Under the pieces are notes generated by a model. It did no database searches and was not told the origin of the DNA. It worked only from the letters and a program-made list of their open reading frames with translations. Positions 58,345-64,000 of a DNA stretch of 64,000 nucleotides are shown in pieces (position 1 is the stretch's first letter; every line of letters begins with the position of its first letter). This DNA is from an uncultured Candidatus Melainabacteria bacterium (GTDB lineage Bacteria > Cyanobacteriota > Vampirovibrionia > Gastranaerophilales > Gastranaerophilaceae): the NCBI GenBank assembly GCA_934693165.1, contig CAKUUX010000007.1, positions 1 to 64,000 on the forward strand. The letters are read 5' to 3'. The translations under genes and the position numbers were made by a program.

Positions 58345-59691
58345 TTATTTATCTTCTTTCAAGAATGATTCGTAATTACGAGCAAGTAATTGTGTTCTCA
58401 CTTGGTTTATCAAATCAAGAGCAACCCCAACCATGATGATTAGAGATGTAGCTCCGATACCTTGCAATGTTTTAATGTTAGTTGCATAACTTGCAAATGA
58501 TGGAACAAGAGCAATTATACCTAAAGCCATAGCACCGATAAATGTTGTTTTGCTCAAGATTTTATCTAGGTGTTCTGCTGTTGGTCTACCAGGTTTGATA
58601 CCAGGAATTGATGAACCATATTTTTTCAAGTTATTAGCAATATCTTTTGGTTGCATATTTGGCATAATTGATGCGTAGAAGAAAGTTAATAACACTATTA
58701 AAGCAAAGTACAATACATAATATAATATACCGTCTGGACTCATAATTTGTGTTAACTTCAACACGATATCTCTTGCCATACCTGCTGGAAGATTTGCTTG
58801 TCCTACAATACTTAAAACTGTTGTAGGAAACAATAAGATTGCGATTGCAAAGATAATTGGCATAACCCCACCTGGGTTAAGTTTGAATGGAATAAATGTG
58901 TTTACTCCACCATAAACTTTATTCCCAACTTGTCTTTTTGGATTAACAATGATTACTTTTCTTATAGCTTCTTGCATAACAACGATTACAACAAGAGTTA
59001 CAAAGAAAATTAATAGTAGCATAAATAAACCAAAGTTTAGAGATGGATCTCTAGCTACCATTTGAGCAGTTCTTGATGCGTAAATTGGAATACCAGAAAT
59101 GATACCTACAAAGATAATCAATGAACCACCGTTACCAATACCTTTTTCAGTAATAAGTTCTGAAATCCACATTACTAAAACCGAACCAGCTGTTAATACA
59201 GCGATTGAACTTAAATAGAACAATCCATGATTAACCCCAGGAACAATAGCTCCAGGAAGTTTGCTCATATATGCCATAAATATTACAGCTTGAAAAGCAG
59301 CAAGTACAACTGTAAACAATCTTGTGTATTGAGAAAGTTTTCTTCTTCCTGCTTCACCTTCTTCTTTTTGAAGTTTTTCCAAAGATGGAATTACAACTGC
59401 AAGAAGTTGGATAATGATAGATGCAGTAATGAAAGGTCCAATACCCAAAGCGAATATTGAAACCTTACCTAAAGCACCACCTGAAAATAAATCAAGGAAA
59501 CCTATGATATTATTTCCAGCTGCAATATTAGCAAATATTTCATTGTTAATACCGTAAACAGGTAACTGAACGCCAAATCTGAAAGCCGCAATCATGATTA
59601 AAGTAAAGATAATCTTGTTCTTTAATCCAGATGCGTTCCACATTGATAACAAATCACTTGTTGTTGGCATTTTCATTTTACTGTTTTGCAT
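58345..59691 (-). CDS. secY: Sec translocon channel SecY
   Basis: A 448-residue channel protein with ten hydrophobic helices. N-terminal GLKNKIIFTLIMIAAFRFGVQLPVYGI, the plug region with FLDLFSGGALGKVSIFALGIGPFITASIIIQLL, and GIKPGRPTAEHLDKIL before the last helices are all typical. It ends the rpsE-rpmD-rplO-secY operon, overlapping rplO by one base. adk and map, often next, are not here. Confidence 0.97.
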   Translation of the reverse strand: MQNSKMKMPTTSDLLSMWNASGLKNKIIFTLIMIAAFRFGVQLPVYGINNEIFANIAAGNNIIGFLDLFSGGALGKVSIFALGIGPFITASIIIQLLAVVIPSLEKLQKEEGEAGRRKLSQYTRLFTVVLAAFQAVIFMAYMSKLPGAIVPGVNHGLFYLSSIAVLTAGSVLVMWISELITEKGIGNGGSLIIFVGIISGIPIYASRTAQMVARDPSLNFGLFMLLLIFFVTLVVIVVMQEAIRKVIIVNPKRQVGNKVYGGVNTFIPFKLNPGGVMPIIFAIAILLFPTTVLSIVGQANLPAGMARDIVLKLTQIMSPDGILYYVLYFALIVLLTFFYASIMPNMQPKDIANNLKKYGSSIPGIKPGRPTAEHLDKILSKTTFIGAMALGIIALVPSFASYATNIKTLQGIGATSLIIMVGVALDLINQVRTQLLARNYESFLKEDK

Positions 59692-60143
59692 TATACTAAT
59701 TCAACCTTTCCACCTGCTTTTTCGATTTTTTCTTTAGCGCTTGGTGTAACATAACTAGCTTTAACTGTAACAGCTTTAGAGATTTCGCCATTACCTAAAA
59801 CTCTTAGTTGTTCACAAGATGGGTGAATTTTTCTAATAGCTTGTAATGTTTCTAATGAAATTTCTTCTAAATTAAGAGCTTCAATATCTTTAACATTGAT
59901 TTGACCTTGTTTAATAGCAAGAATGTTTTTGAAACCTTTTAATTTAGGTAATTGTCTGTAACCAGGCATTTGACCACCTTCAAAACCTCTTTTAGATGAT
60001 CTACCAGATCTTTGACCTTCACCGTTATGACCACGACAAGATGTTTTACCGTGTCCAGATGAACGACCTCTGCCTACTCTTTTAGAATTTTTTGTTGAAC
60101 CTTCTGCAGGTCTTAAATCTTCTAATGTAATTGTATCTGCCAT
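59691..60143 (-). CDS. rplO: 50S ribosomal protein L15
   Basis: A 150-residue L15 with the basic RVGRGRSSGHGKTSCRGHNGEGQRSG start and GFEGGQMPGYRQLPKLKGF. Lies between rpmD and secY as expected. Confidence 0.96.
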   Translation of the reverse strand: MADTITLEDLRPAEGSTKNSKRVGRGRSSGHGKTSCRGHNGEGQRSGRSSKRGFEGGQMPGYRQLPKLKGFKNILAIKQGQINVKDIEALNLEEISLETLQAIRKIHPSCEQLRVLGNGEISKAVTVKASYVTPSAKEKIEKAGGKVELV

Positions 60144-60164
60144 TTTTTATCCTTCTTTCTTTAA

Positions 60165-60359
60165 TTATTCTTCAACGATTTTTACTAGGTGAGGAACTGC
60201 GTTTACCATACCTAGGATTACACTTGATTCATTGTGTGTAACAACTTGATTTAATTTTTTTAAGCCTAATGATGCAACAACTTTTCTTTGTGTTTGAGAA
60301 GCACCGATTAAACTTTTAACTAATTTAATTTTAATTTGTTTTGTTTGTGTTTTAGCCAT
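60165..60359 (-). CDS. rpmD: 50S ribosomal protein L30
   Basis: A 64-residue L30 with IKIKLVKSLIGASQTQRKVVASLGLKKLNQVV and LGMVNAVPHLVKIVEE. Located between rpsE and rplO in the normal order. Confidence 0.95.
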   Translation of the reverse strand: MAKTQTKQIKIKLVKSLIGASQTQRKVVASLGLKKLNQVVTHNESSVILGMVNAVPHLVKIVEE

Positions 60360-60419
60360 CTTTATTTTTTCCTTATTATTTTATTATTTCTATACTACTA
60401 AATAAATAAGCCACATTAA

Positions 60420-61091
60420 CTATTCAAGAATTTCTTTAACAGTTAAGCCACGTTTTTTAGCAACTTCGCTAAATGGTGTCAAGCTTTGTAATGCATCTAA
60501 AGTTGCGTTAGCAGCGTTTAGAGGTGATTTAGAACCTAAAGATTTTGACAAGATGTTTTCAATACCTGCAAGTTCTAATACTGAACGAACTGCACCACCT
60601 GCGATAATACCTGTACCTTGAGATGCTGGTCTTAACATTACAGCACCTGCACCTGAACGACCTGTGATTGGGTGAGGAATTGTTGTTTTGAAAATAGGTA
60701 CATTGATTAAGTTTTTACGTCCATCAGCGATAGCCTTTTGGATAGCGATGATAACTTCAGCTGCTTTTGCACAACCTACGCCAACTTGACCTTTTTTGTT
60801 ACCTACGATAACAATTGCTCTGAAGCTTAATTTCTTACCACCTTTAACAACTTTTGTTACACGACGGATTTGAATTACTTGTTCTTTCCATTCAGATTCT
60901 ACTTTTTCTTCTTTATTTTCAGTTCTTTTTTTTCTGCCTCTGCCTTTTCTTTCGCCTTTAGCAGTTTTTTGCGCAGCATCTGCGTAATCTTCCATTTCGT
61001 TGTCTAATTCATCATCAGATTCTTCAGCAACTGTAGCTTCTTCAACAACTTCTGTTTCTAAAGCTTCATTTTTTTCTTCATTTAATTCCAT
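60420..61091 (-). CDS. rpsE: 30S ribosomal protein S5 with long acidic N-terminus
   Basis: A 223-residue S5. The S5 core (EQVIQIRRVTKVVKGGKKLSFRAIVIVGN onward, through SGAGAVMLRPASQGTGIIAGGAVRSVLELAGI) starts only at about residue 70. Before it lies an acidic then basic low-complexity extension (ELNEEKNEALETEVVEEATV; KGERKGRGRKKR). It is the first gene of this cluster: rplF and rplR, normally just upstream, are missing. Confidence 0.95.
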   Translation of the reverse strand: MELNEEKNEALETEVVEEATVAEESDDELDNEMEDYADAAQKTAKGERKGRGRKKRTENKEEKVESEWKEQVIQIRRVTKVVKGGKKLSFRAIVIVGNKKGQVGVGCAKAAEVIIAIQKAIADGRKNLINVPIFKTTIPHPITGRSGAGAVMLRPASQGTGIIAGGAVRSVLELAGIENILSKSLGSKSPLNAANATLDALQSLTPFSEVAKKRGLTVKEILE

Positions 61092-61265
61092 GAATTTTAC
61101 CTTTCTTTTTACTGTATAATCCTATCTATCTTTTTCTGTTTTGAAAAACACGCCAAAATCAAGCCAAAATAAGCTATTTGGAAATCATGTTTATTCGTGA
61201 GTATTTTCTGACTAGTCTATGATATTACAAACAATCCCATTTTACAAGCATTTAGTTACAAATTT

Positions 61266-61970
61266 TTAACTTTTGTTTAACCAGTTTACGCATGTATCTA
61301 TAAAAGTTTGAGGCGCATCAAGATATAAATCTTCAGCATGCTTTCCTTTTTTTATTAAAATTTGTTTTTTCTCTGTAGAATTTGAGGCTTCAAAAAGAAT
61401 TGAATTGTGCCACTTGTATATGATTGGGTCGTTTTCTCCTGCAATGAATAATGTTGGAATTTTTACTTTTTTAATTTCATTTATTGGTTTTATTTTAGTT
61501 TTTCTTAAAGAAGATAGAGAAAATCTAATTGAACTCCATCTTTTCCACTCGTATTTTTTCAAAGTTGGAACAAAAGCGTTTGGACTGAGTACATTGTTTT
61601 CGATTTTGTCAAAATCAGTTGGTGCACTTACTAAGATTAATTTATCTACATTGTTATTTTTAGAACAATAATCAACAGAGATGAGAGAACCTAGCGAAAA
61701 TCCTATTAAATATATCTTTTTATAATTTCGTTGTGCATAATTAATTACAGGTTTTATATCTTCAACTTCTTTTGAGCCGAAGGTGTATTTGCCAGAACTT
61801 TCTCCATGCCCTCTAAAATCTAATACGATTACGTCATAATATTTTGAAAAATCTTCTGCCATTTTAGTAAAAGCATTAGAATTCTTGGTCATGAACCAAC
61901 CGTGCGCTAGAATAATAACTTCATCATGATTAGTTTTGTAGGTGTCATAAGCAATAGAAACATTATCCAC
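61266..61970 (-). CDS. Alpha/beta hydrolase
   Basis: A 234-residue alpha/beta hydrolase. HGWF (oxyanion loop), RGHGESSGKYTFG, the nucleophile elbow GFSLGS (about residue 94-99), GENDPII with the catalytic Asp and KHAEDLYL with the His are all present. The start is GTG; the open frame continues upstream for about 12 codons (LPVFAEVFEGHVQT) without a start, so the 5' end may be truncated, perhaps having lost a signal peptide. Substrate unknown. Confidence 0.75.
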   Translation of the reverse strand: MDNVSIAYDTYKTNHDEVIILAHGWFMTKNSNAFTKMAEDFSKYYDVIVLDFRGHGESSGKYTFGSKEVEDIKPVINYAQRNYKKIYLIGFSLGSLISVDYCSKNNNVDKLILVSAPTDFDKIENNVLSPNAFVPTLKKYEWKRWSSIRFSLSSLRKTKIKPINEIKKVKIPTLFIAGENDPIIYKWHNSILFEASNSTEKKQILIKKGKHAEDLYLDAPQTFIDTCVNWLNKS

Positions 61971-62438
61971 AGTCTGAACATGCCCCTCAAAAACCTCAGC
62001 AAAAACCGGTAATTAAAATATAGATTTGCAAAATCTTGTAGAAAAGCAATTTTAAACGACGAGTTTGATAAATTCTATGAAGAAAATTATCCGCATTTTG
62101 TCAAAAAATAATTATTTGAACTTGAAATGTTCAAAGTAAAATGTTGTGTCATGCTGAACTCGTTTTAGCATCTTGTCTTGTGGAGTACAGTAAAAGTGTC
62201 ATTCTGAACTTGTTTCAGGGTCTCATAATTTTTCCAATAACAAACAAAACTCCTTGTCATTTGTAACAACATGTAAATATGATTTTAAAACCACCAAAAT
62301 TTAGCAACAATCACTATATGAGACTATATGAAGTGAGGGATATTATATTTGAGTTTAGCAATTTTTAATCTTCATTTTACTTAATGAACTATAAGTGGAA
62401 GGTAATTAGTAATAGAAATATAAAGGAAGGTTAAATCA
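61971..62438. other. Gap with gene remnant and dispersed repeats
   Basis: Between 62010 and 62109 (plus strand) an open frame ending DEFDKFYEENYPHFVKK and stop has no start and looks like a gene tail. Two related repeats follow (62146-62226). The last 150 nt hold the promoter of the next gene. Confidence 0.4.
62146..62226 (+). repeat. Two copies of a GTCATnCTGAACT-type dispersed repeat
   Basis: GTGTCATGCTGAACTCG... at 62146-62175 and GTGTCATTCTGAACTTG... at 62197-62226, about 80% alike and 51 nt apart. Motifs of this type are scattered through intergenic DNA of many bacteria. Confidence 0.6.
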
Positions 62439-62918
62439 ATGAACATCAACCCAACAATGAGTGGCGCTCAGCCAAGTTTTCAAGCAAAATTAAAGGAAAA
62501 CGATACTCTAAAAAAATTCGTTAACTGTATGAAAAGTGACGACTATAAAATGTTTCAAAAACTCTTAGACAAAATGGAAAAGGTTTCAAAAGATGATACT
62601 CTTGAACTTTATGAAAAGGCAGAACCAAAGAAAAATCCTAATAGTGAAGAGCAATGGATAGATTTTTATATTCGCAATCCTAAAAAAGAGGGTTCGGATA
62701 TAAGATTTGCTGGTGGATATGTATGTTACGGAATGGCAGGAGCAATGTTTAGAATGTTTGGAGTGCTTAAAAATGTAGCGATTCCAAAAACTAAAGAAAC
62801 ATCAATTCTTTTAACAGAACCAGCAAAAAAGGATCAAAGAACGTTTCTTGAAAAAATAGATGATTTCTTCTCTAGAACTACCGGTGGTGGTGACCCTGGA
62901 TTTGATTATAGAAAGTAG
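62439..62918 (+). CDS. Hypothetical protein
   Basis: A 159-residue protein starting MNINPTMSGAQPSFQAKLK. The PSFQAK N-terminal tag recalls many short lineage-specific proteins I associate with Gastranaerophilales. The middle is charged, with GGYVCYGMAGAMFRMFG around 95-110 and a Gly-rich end (TGGGDPGFDYRK). No signal peptide and no known domain. A GGAAGG site precedes the ATG and a terminator follows. Confidence 0.6.
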   Translation: MNINPTMSGAQPSFQAKLKENDTLKKFVNCMKSDDYKMFQKLLDKMEKVSKDDTLELYEKAEPKKNPNSEEQWIDFYIRNPKKEGSDIRFAGGYVCYGMAGAMFRMFGVLKNVAIPKTKETSILLTEPAKKDQRTFLEKIDDFFSRTTGGGDPGFDYRK

Positions 62919-62942
62919 TAGTATTTAATAAATGTTAAAATA

Positions 62943-62976
62943 AAAAATGGCTTGAAATTTTTCAAGTCATTTTTTT
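62943..62976 (+). terminator. Terminator of the hypothetical gene at 62439-62918
   Basis: AAAAAATGGCTTGAAA, TTT, TTCAAGTCATTTTTT: a 15-bp stem with one G-T pair and a T-run. Confidence 0.8.
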
Positions 62977-63416
62977 ATTATTAATTTTTTAATAAAAAAT
63001 TTAACTGTAAAAGAACACATGAAATGATTTCTTGTAACAGATAGTTTGAGCATTTTGTTAAACGTTTTCTTTTCATTTTAAACTTTTTTCTGGGACTTGT
63101 AACAATACATTAGAAAATATAAGAAAATGGATTATGTATTTGTATCAGCAAAATAAAACACCGGCAATTACCCAAAAATATAGTTGGCTTATTAATAAAT
63201 TTAATAATTATTGTATAAATGATTTTTATCAGTATTATATAGATTCAAAAAATTTGACTAAATTAGTAATAAAAAATTAAAGTTAGGTAAGCATTAATAA
63301 ATGACATCTGGCATAAAATAAAAAAAATTCCTAATATTTCGGCACTCTTTCGGGCTCAAATTTCAAATGTCTCATTGCCGAACGTAATCAATTTATTTCC
63401 AATCCATGAACGCTGT

Positions 63417-63446
63417 TGGATTGCCACGCTTCGCTCGCAATGACAT
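63417..63446 (+). repeat. GGATTGCCACGCTTCGCTCGCAATGACA-type dispersed repeat
   Basis: A GC-rich palindromic-style sequence of the kind found in intergenic DNA of many unrelated bacteria (reverse complement begins TGTCATTGCGAGCGAAGCGT). It stands out from the AT-rich surroundings. Confidence 0.6.
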
Positions 63447-63504
63447 GTTTTTTTTGACTTTTAAATTGGATATTAAACTCTACTATGTTTACCCTAAATA
63501 CTAA

Positions 63505-63530
63505 AAAAGACTTGCCGTAGCAAGTCTTTT
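63505..63530 (-). terminator. Terminator of tRNA-Glu
   Basis: AAAAGACTTGC, 4-nt loop, GCAAGTCTTTT, 4 nt beyond the tRNA 3' end; T-runs on both strands. Confidence 0.85.
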
Positions 63531-63534
63531 AAAA

Positions 63535-63610
63535 TGGTACTCCCAGGCGAATTCGAATCGCCGTCGCCTCCGTGAAAGGGAAGTGTCCTAGGCCTCTAGA
63601 CGATGGGAGC
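63535..63610 (-). tRNA. tRNA-Glu(UUC), CCA encoded
   Basis: A 76-nt tRNA with anticodon loop CTTTCAC (anticodon TTC), D-arm TCGTCTAGAGGCCTAGGACA as in other glutamate tRNAs, and T-arm GGCGATTCGAATTCGCC. The acceptor stem GCTCCCA pairs with TGGGAGT, giving a G1-U72 wobble. The 3' ACCA is encoded, unlike tRNA-Ser in this window. Confidence 0.93.
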
Positions 63611-63733
63611 CTATCTGTGTAATTATCATATTAGAAAAATTTTTAATTGTCAACTACTTGATAAAAATATTTACATCTTGAAACTTTTTTTTGTTTTAAT
63701 TAAAATATTCTTGTATAAAATGAGGATACAAAC

Positions 63734-64000
63734 ATGTTTGAAAGATTTACAGAAAAAGCTATAAAAGTTATCATGCTTGCTCAAGAAGAAGCAAGACGTT
63801 TAGGTCATAACTTTGTAGGCACAGAACAACTTTTACTTGGTCTAATAGGTGAAGGTACTGGTGTTGCAGCTAAAACTCTTAAATCTATGGGTATAAACTT
63901 AAAAGATGCAAGAGTCGAAGTTGAAAAAATTATCGGTAGAGGTTCTGGCTTTGTTGCTGTAGAAATTCCATTTACTCCTAGAGCTAAAAGGGTTTTAGAA
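63734..64000 (+). CDS. clpC: ATP-dependent Clp protease ATPase ClpC, N-terminal part (cut by window end)
   Basis: Only the first 89 residues are inside the window. MFERFTEKAIKVIMLAQEEARRLGHNFVGTEQLLLGLIGEG is the Clp-N repeat as in cyanobacterial and plastid ClpC; the second repeat begins with FTPRAKRVLE. The full protein would be an AAA+ unfoldase feeding ClpP. GAGG lies 8 nt before the ATG. Confidence 0.93.
   Translation, partial: MFERFTEKAIKVIMLAQEEARRLGHNFVGTEQLLLGLIGEGTGVAAKTLKSMGINLKDARVEVEKIIGRGSGFVAVEIPFTPRAKRVLE

Larger units (their letters stand above)
62919..63534. other. Long gap without genes
   Basis: Contains the terminator of the preceding gene, an inverted repeat TTCGGCA (63338-63344)/TGCCGAA (63376-63382), a GC-richer dispersed repeat (63417-63446) and the tRNA-Glu terminator. 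I see no ORF of merit. Confidence 0.5.

Overview
The window looks like a chromosomal segment of a low-GC, non-photosynthetic cyanobacterial relative (Vampirovibrionia/Melainabacteria, probably Gastranaerophilales). This is inference from gene content. An R3H/AAA protein of the Ycf45 type is present, ATP synthase beta and epsilon sit alone as a two-gene unit (the cyanobacterial/plastid layout), ClpC starts at the right edge, and no photosynthesis gene is visible. Most of the DNA is compact housekeeping sequence on both strands, with many short overlaps and perfect-hairpin terminators.

Layout. 0.2-9.1 kb: glmU, a dCMP deaminase-like gene, the Ycf45-like ATPase, an exported phosphoesterase, a GT39-type glycosyltransferase, a possible structured RNA, then anmK facing nnrD. 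9.1-12 kb: trmL, pgsA-like, a Gfo/Idh oxidoreductase and the rpsF-ssb-rpsR unit, all on the minus strand. 12-18.6 kb is accessory: a copper-type CsoR repressor beside an exported 59-cysteine repeat protein with a CsoR-like operator in its promoter, then a 1693-residue polymorphic-toxin-like protein (EF-hand, LysM-like, class 3 lipase, TNT/ART-like C-terminus) followed by a small putative immunity gene. 18.7-23.4 kb: nitrilase-family hydrolase, paired ChrA halves, YfiH, an acetyltransferase and an EamA transporter.

23.5-31.8 kb is a probable mobile defence island. It holds a Fic protein with its own HTH and an upstream operator-like inverted repeat, a type I HsdR, an HsdM-HsdS fusion and an overlapping protein with a HEPN-like Rx4H motif. 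It is bounded by two about 95% identical 132-bp direct repeats and ends beside tRNA-Ser.

32-64 kb is mainly housekeeping: atpC/atpD, a uridine-kinase-like protein, two MDR dehydrogenases, ribD, hom-thrC (with an attenuator-like leader), def-fmt-aroH-rqcH, rph, pnp, a YtxH envelope cluster, MurT next to a PdxJ homologue that has lost the PdxJ catalytic residues, a shortened spc ribosomal operon (rpsE-rpmD-rplO-secY), tRNA-Glu and the start of clpC.

The best candidates for undescribed biology are the lipase/TNT-like toxin with its neighbour, the CsoR/cysteine-repeat pair, the Fic/type I/HEPN island with its flanking repeats, and the MurT/PdxJ-like pair. All homology calls were made by reading the sequence, without database searches.
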